Positions 22,091-32,826 of a stretch of 64,000 nt of DNA are shown in pieces (position 1 is the stretch's first letter; every line of letters begins with the position of its first letter). Source of the DNA: Thereva unica (taxonomy: Eukaryota > Arthropoda > Insecta > Diptera > Therevidae); the NCBI GenBank assembly GCA_949987705.1, contig CATLJY010000242.1, positions 1 to 64,000 on the forward strand, written 5' to 3'. The notes beneath the pieces were generated by a model. That model worked only from the letters and a program-made list of their open reading frames with translations, was not told where the DNA came from and did not search any database. A program made the translations under genes and the position numbers.

Positions 22091-23519
22091 CCCTTCCTAA
22101 TCCACCGAAATAACTGTTAGAGGGGGTGTTATACTGGCCACACCGTAAATGCTAGCTCACCGGAAGGGGCTGTGGAGTGTGTGGCCGGAACGTTACCTTC
22201 ATGGTTCACCACTTGCCTAAATGTCGGTGCAAAATCTTTCTTTCGTCACACCATGTTAACTTTCGTTTCGTCTGAAGCGCCATCATTGATTTGCGGACCT
22301 GCAAAAATTCAAACCAACAACGAAAAAGAGAGAGCCCCGGAACAAAAACCCCTATCAACCAATGAAAATATGTATTATTAGTTTCAAATTATTTTTATTT
22401 ACATATATTCCCAAAAAAAATTTAACAACCACAGAAAATTGTGTAACAAAATGAAAATAAGTAACAATAGAGTTCGGCCAAAAGTTAAATATATCAATTA
22501 CATAGGGATGTTACCAAAATAACATCTCAACCAAATCACAAAAGATTGCAAAAAAACTCGCTCTGGCGCCAGTCGTTGATTTTTTACATCAAATTAATAT
22601 ATACAATATGTTCAATATAGATGCTATAGGTAATAAACAACAGATTAATAAACAACAAACAAAAAGTTATAGTTAAAAAAAAAAACAAAAAAAAACAAAA
22701 AAAAAACAAAAAAAAACACAACTAATCCAGCCACTAATCTCGACGACTAGTGTTATCTTCAATGTGGAAAGAAACAGGAACATGTGAGCTTCCTAGGATA
22801 TTTCTTCTTACAGTTGGCAGTCTCAAATAGTCCAATTCCGGTCCAAATCTCTCTCAATTTTAAGAAAAGAAAAGCGACTCTCGGTCCAGCTTCTAAAAAA
22901 ACTGCTTGGTTTTCAAATAGTACAACTCCGGAGAAGAACTATATTTTCCACTAGTCTTTTTCGCCAAAGAAGAAATTAAAAAAAAATCGATCTTGGATCT
23001 AAATTCACAGCTCAAAAAATTCTCTGACTGACTGATACAAAATTTTCATTTTTTTTGTCCTTCCCATTTTTTTTATTTTTCCACACCTATTTTTTCTTAT
23101 TATTTTTTTTATATTTTAGTCGAAAAGTAAATTTTGAATCAATTTTTCAAATTTCTGCAAGGGGATAGAATGAATAAAACTGACCGTTACAGAACTTAGA
23201 ACAGAAGGCAACAACAGCAAGAAATTTCGCGTGCGAAATGAATAACTGAATGAATAATTACCACAAGGATATTTTGAATTACTCGAGATCGCACACGAAA
23301 TCAATAAGTCACTTGGTGAGTAATAACCACAAGAACATTTCGAATTACTCATGTGCGCACACGAAATTCTTCAAACGTACACAGCTCACGTGCGTGAGTA
23401 ATCAGGACAAGCACAGCGCACACAACTCATGAGTATGTGCGCGTGCGCACATGAGTGTGCGTTTCCGAACTCTGGTATAAATATTATTGGAGTGACTTAC
23501 GTAATGATCAAAAAGTTTT
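22091..23519. other. Intergenic sequence with simple repeats
   Basis: An open frame at 22172-22381 has no recognisable family. An A-rich run with regular C insertions lies at 22678-22721. Around 23240-23370 two diverged ~67-bp repeats carry 'cacaaga' and 'gcacacgaaat'. A stretch rich in alternating CG/CA (23380-23465) could form left-handed DNA. No gene is supported. Confidence 0.5.
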
Positions 23520-23703
23520 GGGTGTTTTCAATGATGCAGGATGCTTTTGCAGACTTGCACGAAAGCAAATAACGTTGACTGACAGCTTAAGCAACATGCA
23601 AAAGCAAACAACATGCATCATTGAACATAACTCATTATATGTTAAAATTGTCAGCTGATTACGTGAAATTAGTGCTTCCACTACTTACGTATTGCGAAAC
23701 AAA

Positions 23704-24282
23704 ATGGATAAAAGAAATTTAAAAACATTAATTGGAATTGTTGAGAACAAAATTCTAGCAGAAAGTGCGGATACGAGTAATGTCTCCCATTTCCTGGCGA
23801 GAAAAATGAAAATGAAATCATTATTGGTTAAGTTAATAATGAAGAGAAAGGGTAAACGGATCCCTAAGGTGAAAAATTACATTCATTTAATTGAAAGATT
23901 TCCCGAGAAAACATATCGTTCTCACTTTAGAATGAATAGAAATTGCTTCGAGGTAAGTAATTCGGCATTTAAAAAGTGAAATATTTGAGTTTAATTTGCA
24001 TTTTACAGAAACTTCTAATTGAAGAGATAAACCCTCTATGGAAGCATAATTTGAAGGGTGGACCACGAGTTAATGCACGTACAGTGCTTTACATGACTTT
24101 GTGGCGATTGGCGAACCAGAATAGTTTGAGAGAAATTTCAGATAGGTTTAACTTTTCTATAGGCCGGGTACACGCATTAACTACGAAAATGTGCAAATTA
24201 ATTGCAAATAACCTAACAAAAAAATATGTACAGTGGCCCAGAAACGATGAAATGAATTACATTCCATTATTACGTTTAGTTT

Positions 24283-24368
<86 letters not shown>

Positions 24369-24822
24369 GCCTTTCTTTATATTTCAGGCAATATGTGACC
24401 AGGATCTTATATTCAGAAATGTATTTTTCGGGTGGCCAGGAAGTACGCATGATGCTGCAGTTTGGAGTGCAAGCTCTATCTCTAGAAAGTTGGAGGACAA
24501 AACTATAAATATTATAGAAAATGGTCATCTATTAGGTGACTTAGCTTACCCCCTAAGGCCGCATTTAATCACACCTTATAGGGATAACGGCTATCTCTCT
24601 GAAAATCAAAAAAATTTTAATTATAAACATAACTCAATAAGAGTTTGTATAGAGCAGTCGTTTGGAATATTAAAAAATAAATTTAGAATTTTAAATTTTC
24701 TGCCAATTAGAAAACTATCTTTAGCAAAATATATAGTTTTATCTTGTGTGGTACTCCATAATTACATCCGAATGAATCAAAACGAAGATAGAGTAACATA
24801 TATTGGAATATATTACTATTAG
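23704..24822 (+). pseudogene. Harbinger-1 transposase (interrupted by TA repeat)
   Basis: Exon 1 is 23704-23952 (83 codons, ends NCFE). An intron at 23953-24008 has GTAAGT...TTACAG ends. Exon 2 from 24009 gives the HTH region (TLWRLANQNSLREISDRFN) and runs to about 24270. Exon 3, 24388-24822, gives AICDQDLIFRNVFFGWPGSTHDAAVW, GDLAYPL and the tail with VCIEQSFGILKNKFRIL and VVLHNYIRMN, which hold the second and third acidic catalytic residues. The block with the first Asp (usually D-G-x-H/Y-I) should lie between exons 2 and 3, but that space is a pure TA repeat, so the active site is incomplete. Confidence 0.8.
24282..24363. repeat. (TA)n microsatellite inside the Harbinger-1 transposase
   Basis: About 40 uninterrupted TA units replace the coding block between exons 2 and 3. 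Length may be unreliable in assembly. Confidence 0.95.
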
Positions 24823-24929
24823 ACAAAATGAAGAAATCGAGTCTAATGCAAATGAAAATGCTCATGAAGAAATGCAAAATGCTTCTGTGAAAAGGGCTGT
24901 CCTTCATCGTATCCTGCAGTCCTAGTAAT

Positions 24930-25454
24930 ATCTTGATTTTTTGTTTTTCGATTTCAGTCTTTTTAATTTCATTTTTCATAAATTCGTTGTGACGTCTTTC
25001 TTCATGTCTGTTAAATTTTTCTAAATAATCTTCTTTATCACTTTTTCTTCTTTTTCTTTTAGGCACTTCATCGTTATCACGATCTATTTCCGATTCTGAA
25101 ATTTCTCTTTCATTACTGACAGTCTCTAGTGAATCGAAAATATTTTCATCAGGAGGTGATATATTATGTTTGTTTCCATACTTTTCATCAAATATCTCAA
25201 AATATGGCCAGTATGTCCTACTTTGCCCTGATGTATTGTTTCTTTTTTTTAACTCTTTTATATGTAGTAAAGAGGTTATAAAATTTTGTTTTTATATCAG
25301 TAACAGTAAAACAAAAATTTTTATCTGTTTCTTTGATTTTTCTCAAAACGAGGGCCCATAAAACATTTTTCTTTCTTCTTCTTTCAGTAAACTCGTTTTC
25401 CATACTTAGTCTTGTTTGAAGAAGCAGTTGAATGTCATTCTTACTCCAAAGCAC
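24930..25454 (-). pseudogene. Harbinger-1 Myb/SANT-like DNA-binding protein
   Basis: Minus-strand reading starts near LWSKNDIQLLLQTRL at 25450. It gives a Myb/SANT-like three-helix domain with spaced aromatic residues (W, then LWALVLRKI, then YNLFTTYKR). After a single-base frameshift in an A run near 25245 it continues through an acidic linker to 25066, where PKRKRRKSDKEDYLEKF begins a highly charged tail. In Harbinger elements this partner protein brings transposase to the ends and nucleus. The true start may lie upstream of 25454. Confidence 0.7.
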
Positions 25455-25784
25455 TCCTTGTTGTTCTTCCTCTAAACTACTTTTAAAATTTAAAAGTGAA
25501 CTTACACAATTTGATTTGTATCCATTTTTTAGCGTACCAAGGCTGACAGTTCACATGTGATATGTGCGCTCTAAACAAAAAGTGAGTAAAACAAAAATGT
25601 ATGGCAGCACTGACGTGTCTTCTTCTTCAAAATTACAACTGCAAGCTTTTGAAAAAGCTGACAAAGTATGCAATCATTTGCTTTTAAGTTTTAATCATTG
25701 AACACTGTGCTTTTGCAAGTTGCTTCATTGAACAACATGCAAAAGCAAATATGCCGCAAGTTTGAATCATTGAAAACGCCCTTT

Positions 25785-25966
25785 ATCTAGAAGAGCTTGG
25801 GGTGGTGATTCGGTAATGATATGGACTGCATTTCAAGGGGACATGAGTTTTGAAGTAGCCTTTGTAAGTGGAAGAATGAATGCGTGTAACTGCCAAACTC
25901 TGCTCGAGACCTACTTATTACCTTTTATAACACTCGCTGATGACAATAAATTCATTTTTCAACAGG
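25785..25966 (+). pseudogene. Tc1/Tc3-like transposase middle fragment
   Basis: One open frame reads GGDSVMIWTAF, SGRMNACNCQTLLETYLLPF and FIFQQ. It corresponds to the conserved GGGSVMVWGA, GRMN and FQQDNAP blocks of Tc1/Tc3 transposases, which include the second catalytic Asp just beyond the preserved part. It is truncated on the left by Harbinger-1 and on the right by an LTR. Confidence 0.7.
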
Positions 25967-25971
25967 GTAAC

Positions 25972-26180
25972 TGTAGTGTAGCTTTAGTATTGTGAACATA
26001 GCGTTAGGTTAACAAAAAGGGCAAGTTGAATCACTTATAAATGACAAGTTTCAGGACAGACCCCCACTGTCAGAACAGGTAGCTTAACAAGTGTGTGGGA
26101 GTATTTAACGTGGAATAAAATATTAAAATTCGTTAGCATCGCCTTTCCTTTCACCTTCAACAAACAATAATTACATAACA
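25972..26180 (+). repeat. Gypsy-B 5' LTR (~209 bp)
   Basis: TGTAGTGTAGC at 25972 and TAACA at 26180 give TG...CA ends. AATAAAA lies near 26114. A primer site and gag start follow directly, which identifies it as a 5' LTR. The boundaries are estimated from these marks. Confidence 0.65.
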
Positions 26181-26183
26181 TAC

Positions 26184-26197
26184 TGGCGACGAGGATT
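26184..26197 (+). other. Primer-binding site, tRNA-Ser type
   Basis: TGGCGACGAGGATT begins 3 bp after the LTR. Thirteen bases match the complement expected for a tRNA-Ser(GCT) 3' end (ATCCTCGTCGCCA). The tRNA was recalled, not searched. Confidence 0.6.
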
Positions 26198-26232
26198 AAG
26201 GAATTCGTTTATAAAAATATTTATACAAAAGA

Positions 26233-26460
26233 ATGGATGAACAGCAATTCGGAGAATTTTTACTAATCCAACAAGAACTTGTGTCAAGGTTAGTGGAAAC
26301 GCGGGCAGAAAGAAACATACAAAACATACAACGGAATGATGAGCTAAATACTTCAGAGGAGAAGGTAAGAATTAGGGAAAACATTAGACATTTTCGAGGT
26401 GAGAAATTTGATCCAGAAACACGAGCAGATACATTCGTCGAGTATTTTGCGGCACAGTAG
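26233..26460 (+). pseudogene. gag: Gypsy-B gag N-terminus, truncated
   Basis: It starts MDEQQFGEFLLIQQELVSRL, is helical, and ends with FRGEKFDPETRADTFVEYF, close to the 'F.G..FD......W...F' entry of Gypsy gag. The frame stops at 26458, and the rest of the element is not recognisable downstream, so this is a 5' remnant. Confidence 0.6.
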
Positions 26461-26945
26461 TCCGGGCGCTGGAGCAGTTCCAGTGGTTTTGGCGTGATGT
26501 AACGGACTTTTTTGGTGGAATCGGTCAGAAATGATATCCTCAACAATATTTAGGGGGTGCGCAAGCATGAAACTCCCAGGAAAACTTTTGGTAGCCCAAA
26601 AACTGAAAAGTTCACTAAAAATTCCCTGTTTTTTGTCCTTTCTTGTTAAATATCTCTTAACGAAGGCTTCTAGGCGAAAAATTTGTTGAACATGTTTTGT
26701 TCGTTATTAGATTTCCTAAAACTTACCCCAAGGTGGATTTTGATTTCATTGCAAAATAGCCGAAAACCGCGAAAAAAAGTACCTCACTTTAAAGTTAGCA
26801 CAAGGAAAGGAGAGACCATTATCTTCCAATTTAATTTTGGAATTAGATAGTTAAAGGCATGATTAACTTATATCCAAAACGCGATCACGGTCGGTCAAAT
26901 AGTTTTTGCATAATGAATTTTGCAATTAAGTGAATTTAAAAAGTT
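26461..26945. other. No gene recognised
   Basis: AT-rich sequence with short open frames only. It lies between the Gypsy-B remnant and an inverted-repeat element. Confidence 0.5.
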
Positions 26946-27303
26946 AAAGGACCCCGCACGTTTCCTATGGAAAATGACTTTCGGTCAAATTGAACGGGTC
27001 TATACTCTTTGGATAGAGTAAGTCTCCCTGAACAAAAGTCTCAATGGGCACGAAACCCAAAACTTAAGATTTTTGGTACTTTTAGACATCTGAAGTTTTT
27101 CATTTTTCGGTCTGTTGGTGTTTTTTGCGGTATAGCAAAGAAATAACGTCGCATTATTTAAGTAATGCTAGTGTTCATTTAATTTTTTTTTCATACTATG
27201 TAAGGAAAATGGTTTTACAATAAGCAAAAAAATTTCCCAAAGAGCATAGACTCGTTCAATTTGACCGAAAGTCATTTTCCATAGGAAACGTGCGGGATCC
27301 TTT
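26946..27303. repeat. Inverted-repeat element with ~66-bp arms
   Basis: Left arm 26946-27012 and right arm 27238-27303 are nearly perfect reverse complements, sharing 'cgcacgtttcctatggaaaa' and 'gactttcggtcaaattgaac'. The loop is about 225 bp. It is probably the ends of a small non-autonomous DNA element. No target duplication was settled. Confidence 0.7.
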
Positions 27304-27386
27304 GATACTGCGCCAAAAAGAAAAACTCCCATGTTGGTCCTGATTTTTTTACGTATGCTCTAAGACTCTCTTTACAATATCCAATC

Positions 27387-27439
27387 ATCCAGTCGATGTT
27401 GATGATACACCAGCACATAAATACTCCAAATTAACGCTT
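27387..27439 (+). repeat. 53-bp copy of hAT transposase sequence
   Basis: It matches 21721-21773 inside the hAT pseudogene without a visible difference (DPVDVDDTPAHKYSKLTL in that frame). It is then joined to unrelated Harbinger-like sequence. Confidence 0.8.
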
Positions 27440-29150
27440 TTTTTGGAGAGATTTGTTGATAGTAACGAAAAATTTGAAAATGCATTTTTAAAAGTATTAA
27501 ATGAGAAAAACGGAAATAACGTGCAATAGATAAAATGAAATAAAAAGAAGTGATAATGACTGAAGAATATGTACCTACTGTTAACTAATGAATTTTTAAT
27601 ATATTTATACTTTTAACACTGAATGTGATGTACTGTAATGTTACATAAAAAACTAAAAATGAATTAATAATGTGTATTTTTTTACTTTAAAGACTGAATT
27701 CGATGTAGTTAAAGTTTATTTGTGTTAAGGAAAAACTAATATTAATAAAAATATATTAAAGACTGAATTTGTTGTACCTATGTATAATGCAATGGCTTCG
27801 CGTATTCTTTTTGGTGTTGGATCGTGATCATTGAAGCTATTTGCTTCTGCTGGTTGTCCATTTTCTACCCTTCCTTGATGTTTGCTTATCTCCATCCAAG
27901 TCTCATTTATGATTTCTTTATGTGCATTTAAAAAGTTATGCAAAACGCAACAACTTTTAATAATTAGTGCAGCATGTTTTATACTATTATCAAGCCCTTT
28001 GCCGATCCGTCTGAAGCGAGTTTTTAAATGGCCGAACGCATTTTCCACAACTCTGCGACTGCTTGACAGAGTTTTATTAAATCCTTTTTCGATGGGATCG
28101 GTAGTGGTATTGAAAGGGTAAGGTTTCATTAACTGGGTTGGAAAAGCGAAAAGCTGAATCACCAAGTATTAAAACTGGGACTTTAACGCCATTGATTTCT
28201 CGACTCATTTCCTTTAATATAGGTTTTTCTAGCTCTTTTTTCAATAAAGAGCTTTCATAAATGCTGGAATCGTTACATCGCCCAGGGGAGCCAACATTTA
28301 CATAAAGAAAACGATATCTGCAAGTAAATTCATTTGTCAAAATTATTTCAATCACAATATATTATAACTACCTATAATCCACCAGTGCCAATAAAACTAT
28401 TGAATACCACCCTTTGTAATTAAAGTAGTCACAGGCTTCATATTTGTGGGGCCGAACCTCAATGTGACAGCCGTCTATACAAAAGGATAACACTACATAG
28501 TTCAAAACAAAAGATCCAATTTTGCTGAAATTACCTAATGCACCTAAACATTGTGGAAATCCTAGTAACTCGAAACCTTCCACAGAATCTTTAATGGTAT
28601 CCCGCGTTAAAGGAATATAACTTAAAAATTCAGGCTTCAGCACTCCAAATTTCCTTACACAATTGCTGCACTAAATTGCAAACTGTCGATTTACCGACAC
28701 CGAACAATGCGCCAATACTCCTATACTCTGCTGATGAAGCAAGAGCATATAAGGCAATTGCAACTCGCTTCTCCAATAAAATGCATTTTCTAAATGCCGT
28801 GTCCATTCTCCTTAGATTAGACAATTTACTACAAAGTAAATTGAAAGAGTCCCGTCTCATTCGGAAGACTTCCTTAAACTCATCATCGTTATATGTGGGG
28901 ACTTCTTTCTCCCAAAATTTTCCTGTACGAAACTATAAGCAATATAAGTAAAAGATTCAAATTATACTTTACGTCTTACTACCTTTTTCCATTGTCTTTG
29001 CTGCTTTCTGCCGCTTATTATTAAGCTCGAAAGCAATAAATTTTTCCTTTGGAAAGTGTTTATATTTTTCCTTATTTTACACCGTATTCCTTGCAAATTA
29101 ATCAGTTTTGATGTTACATCACCACTGTCAGTATTTAAATTCATTATTTC
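27440..29150 (-). mobile_element. PIF/Harbinger element Harbinger-2 (ends not resolved)
   Basis: The transposase is on minus (27725-29144). A short plus-strand frame at 27440-27529 (FLERFVDSNEKFENAFLKVL, then stop) looks like the C-terminus of the convergent Myb-like partner. Terminal repeats were not identified on either side. The right side is complicated by a retroposed insert, the left by the 53-bp hAT piece. Confidence 0.65.
27725..29144 (-). pseudogene. Harbinger-2 transposase, near-complete
   Basis: In minus order: a basic N-terminal exon (29144-28985) with a probable intron to about 28935; 28860-28630 with the HTH region (EYRSIGALFGVGKSTVCNLV); and 28643-28372 with IDGCHIEVRPH (first Asp) and CDYFNYKGWYSIVLLALVDYR. 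A 54-bp intron at 28371-28318 has GT...AG ends. Next come YRFLYVNVGSPGRCNDSSIY and ILGDSAF (second Asp), then the tail with RRVVENAFGHLKTRFRRIG (Glu) and CCVLHNFLN. Frameshifts lie near 28640 and 28150. All three acidic residues are present, so this copy is only lightly damaged compared with Harbinger-1. Confidence 0.85.
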
Positions 29151-29192
29151 TTAAATACTTTTAATACTTTTAAAATTTCGATTGCAAGTTTA

Positions 29193-29586
29193 ATGGAGTT
29201 TATGCTATAAGCACTTCTGTCGCAGATCTTAGTTCTGTGATATGTCTGTGAAACCATGCGTTTCAATGTATCCGCAATGGAGGGGATATAGTGTTTGAGA
29301 TATTAGGTTTTTAAAAGGAAGATGAATGAGTTCACTTCTTGCTGCGGTTTTTTGGTGAAAGTGTGTTTGGCTATTTATTACTTGGTCTATATAATGAGTT
29401 TCTTTCTTTTTCTTTTTTTTTCCTACTTTCCTTTTCGAATATCACAATTTATTTCTGTTTTGTTAATTTAGTTTTAAGTTTAGCTTTATTTTAAACATTG
29501 AATTTCTATATTATAACCAACGCTGTATATGCCACAAGGTTGTTAAGCCTTTTATGTACAAATAAACTTGCATTATTATTATTATT
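29193..29586 (+). mobile_element. 394-bp retroposed insert with 42-bp target duplication
   Basis: The 42-bp sequences 29151-29192 and 29587-29628 are identical and bracket the insert exactly. The insert ends with AATAAAC and an ATT-repeat tail just before the second copy, as expected for a 5'-truncated non-LTR retrotransposon 3' end. No coding part remains, so the donor family is not recognised. Confidence 0.8.
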
Positions 29587-29764
29587 TTAAATACTTTTAA
29601 TACTTTTAAAATTTCGATTGCAAGTTTATTATGACAGATGACAAGCGAAAACTGCCTGGTGCGATGGAAACACAATTGGATTTCGCCAAATCGTTTTGTC
29701 AAAACCTGCGGATTTTAAGTGCGATGGAAACATGGTATAAGAGAGGCCACCATAGGTGCAACTG

Positions 29765-29890
29765 CCCTGCAAACATTTTATCGACTCGTCGCTTTAGCGA
29801 CTCGTTTACGAGTCGAGAATTGCTCGCCGCTTTAACGACTCGTTTACGAGTTGAGATTCACTCGCAAATTTTAGATTCTCGACCCGTTCA
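29765..29890. repeat. Left terminal and sub-terminal repeats of the CACTA-like element
   Basis: The terminal repeat is followed by 'cgactcgtcgctttagcgac', 'cgactcgtttacgag' and similar copies, several forming short hairpins. Such clusters are usual transposase-binding sites in CACTA elements. Confidence 0.6.
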
Positions 29891-31116
29891 TTTAATTGTA
29901 AACGGTAACCTTTACCGGAAAAAAGTGAGGATACGAATTTAAAATTGTTATAATAATTTTGTTTTTTTTTTGCTTGAATAAAGTTTTTTACAAGCGACCA
30001 AATGATTGGAATTTTCCTATATTTCATTTGTTATAACGGTTTCTAGGTCTCAAAAAAATTTCAAGGAGCCGTGGGTTTTTCCCGAGCTGCGTAGTCTGGT
30101 TTTATGGGGTTAAAAAATGCAAAGGATTCTTGGAAAAAACGGTTTGGGTTCTAAAATGTAAACGCGTTCTCGCTTCCGCAATCAGTCTCATAACGAAACA
30201 AACTGATTTTTTAGGGCAATTGTCTCGCCTTCACTAATGCCTGAAAACAATTGATGTATCCCTTTCTGGTTTTCTCAAGTCATAAAAATAGAATCCGATT
30301 CTTAAAGGCTCCAAAAGTGGTTAGTTTATTTCTACCCAGTAAATGAAGCTGCCAAGTTTTGCCAAAAGTTATAGTAAATTGCGGTGTGTTCATTAAAAGT
30401 GTTATAGTGTATAAAAAGTGGTAATCAAGAAGGAATTGAACATTTAAGGTAATATAAAAAATACTTTTTTTTAAATGTTTCTAAAAATGTTAAATTTAAA
30501 AATATTGACAACTAATTTGAAATTTGATTTGCCAATAAGTTTGGAGCATCAAATTGTTCCTTTTATTTGAAATGTATGTTTTTTCTGCAGTTTATGATTG
30601 TGAAGAAGAAAACATTTTAAACGTGAGAAAAAGTGAAAAACTATCTGGCATCATGAATTTTTGTATTTTTCCAGTTTTTTTTTTCGAAAAATCCCAACTT
30701 GTTTTTATATAACTAAATGTTTTAGGAATTAATTTATTACTTACGACTATGATAAAAAAGTTTTACCCAAAAAATGTTCATATTCACCTTCATAAAGTGC
30801 AAAAAACCTACATTTAGAATAAAAGGAACGATGTGATGCACCAAAATTATGGTCCAATCAAATTTCAAATTTTTAGTCAATTTTTGAAACTTCTATTAAA
30901 TATTTTGATTTGAAATTGTAAACAGTTATTTTTCACATTATATAATTTTCCATAATTTTTAAAAATTTCATTAAATTTAACTTTAATTTTATAAATAATA
31001 TAACATCAAACACAACCTTCCACAAAATTCAGTTGCCCCATTTTTGAAGTAAACGATTAAGAGTAACGATTTGTAATTATTACATAATTATGCTTTGAGG
31101 AAGTTGATTAATTAAA
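29891..31116. other. Non-coding 5' region of the CACTA-like element
   Basis: AT-rich, with no substantial ORF. It may hold promoter or 5' UTR sequence for the transposase, but no specific site is supported. Confidence 0.5.
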
Positions 31117-32736
31117 ATGAGTTCCAAAAAAATTCGAAGGGAAGCACAGGATTTTGTGAATAGTGTTTTGGACAAAAGATGTACATCTATCCCACATTCC
31201 TCTGAATTACCTATATCTTCTAATTTAAGAGATCTGCCCTCTACATCAAGAGCTTTCGAAGCTGATAATACTTATGATGCTGAATTTTATTCAAACTACA
31301 GTAGCACAGGTTCTGATAGCTCCGAACACACAGAAGTTGTTTTCAATTTATATGAGAAACTAGCGGAGTGGTCTGTTAAACACCAAATAACTGATACCGC
31401 ATTGAAAGAATTGTTAAATCTGGGACAAGAATTTGCCAGTATTCCAAAAGATCCACGAACACTTAAGAAAACCCCTAGAGAAATCATTTCAACTCCTTTA
31501 GACAACGGAGAATATATTCATTATGGTTTAAAAGATGGATTGACAGATTTTCTACTAAAGAATGGGTTTTCTGAAAGTGCATTACATTTGGAATTTAATG
31601 TTACAAAAAGTTCCACAAGACAAGTTTGACCAATTCTATGCAACATTGTAGGAACTGACTATATTTTTTTGGTAGGAGTATTTTCTGGTTTAAGTAAACC
31701 GAATAATTCCGATACATACCTATTACCATTTGTTTCTGAACTAAATCGCCTGATTGATGAAGGTTTAGCTTTTGAAAATAAGGTACTAAATATTAAAATC
31801 AACGCATTTATTTTTAATGCGCCGGCCAGATCGTTTGCATTAAAAACAAAGGGTCATACAGGCTACTACTGTTGCATAATTGTTTCCCAAAAATCTAACA
31901 TTCCTTATGGATTTGTCCGATGCCCAAGAGAAATAAGAGAATTAGATAGATGGAAAGCTGCAGAGCTTCGGCAATTTTTATTGTACACAGGCCCTTTTAT
32001 TTTAAAATTTGTCCTTGATAACGAAAGGTATACACATTTCCAAAAACTGTCCATAGCAATTAGAATACTGTTAAGTAAAGAAGATTGCATTTCCAACAAT
32101 TCTTGTGCACATAATTTACTTATTTCTTTTGTTCGAGATATAACATTGCTATATGGTGAGCAATTTCTTACTTACAATTTTCACTGCTTAACACATCTGG
32201 CTAGTGATGTTCGAACTTTTGGAAATTTGGAAAATTTTAGTTGTTTCAAGTACGAAAATTATTTACATAATTTAAAGAAAATTGTAAGAAAGGGGTCTTT
32301 TGTATGTACGCAAATATATAATCGATTAGTTGAGCGAAGTTTGCATTTCCCAAGACCTTCTTTAAAAATATATCCTTTATTTGGAAAATATAATGGTCTT
32401 ACATATGAAAGCATTTCCACTAATAATTATAAGTTATCTTCAAAAGCTCCAAATAACTTCTACCTATCAAAAGATAATAAAATTTTTAAAATAAAATCAA
32501 TACAAAAACATAACAGCATTCCTATATTTGAAAGCTCCCTTGTTGAAGATCTTAGTTCCTTTTTCGAATATCCGGTAAATTCTAGTCTCTTAAATATATA
32601 TCAATGCAATTCAACCAATCCCACAATTTGGAGCAATACAGTCACCCATAAATTAGATAACGTTTGTAAAAAAATTGTAGTTTTATCAAGCTTCGAAAAT
32701 ACGAATATTGCCGTTTTTATTCCTCTAATACACTAA
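31117..32736 (+). pseudogene. CACTA/EnSpm-like transposase, damaged
   Basis: Two open stretches lie in the same frame, separated by one TGA (31627-31629) where the family has Trp before PILC. Recognisable blocks are LYEKLAEWSVKHQITDTALKEL; PKDPRTLKKTP; SSTRQV-stop-PILCNIVG; FNAPARSFALKTKGHTGYYCC; PREIRELDRWKAAELRQFLL; FHCLTHLASDVRTFGNLENF; and FKYENYLHNLKKIVRKG. Compared with the family as I know it, a short piece with the DG motif before KSS is missing. So is a larger block after GHTGYYCC that normally includes the 'FPLDYMHLVCLG' region. The enzyme is therefore inactive as encoded here. The ~80 residues at each end are less conserved. Confidence 0.75.
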
Positions 32737-32826
32737 CCCTATTTAATTTTCCTCCAAAACCAATATCTTTTTTCAAAAACACCAATTTTCATTTTTCCAT
32801 TTCATCAAGATTACCTAAATAAAAAA

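Larger units (their letters stand above)
23520..25781 (+). mobile_element. PIF/Harbinger element Harbinger-1
   Basis: The terminal repeats are GGGTGTTTTCAATGATGCA on the left and the inverse of GGGCGTTTTCAATGATTCA on the right. TTT flanks both ends, a 3-bp target duplication as in this superfamily. It carries the canonical two genes in convergent order: transposase on plus, Myb/SANT-like protein on minus. Sub-terminal inverted motifs with 'gcaaaagcaaa' lie near both ends. It sits next to a Tc1/Tc3-like fragment that resumes at 25785. Confidence 0.85.

Noticed and set aside
22172..22381. 69-codon frame downstream of the hAT pseudogene
   Set aside because: No recognisable family, no start context and no supporting neighbours; it may be chance.
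23380..23465. Possible functional CG/CA-rich element of alternating purine-pyrimidine
   Set aside because: Composition is suggestive of unusual DNA structure, but there is no adjacent gene or conserved pattern to support regulation.
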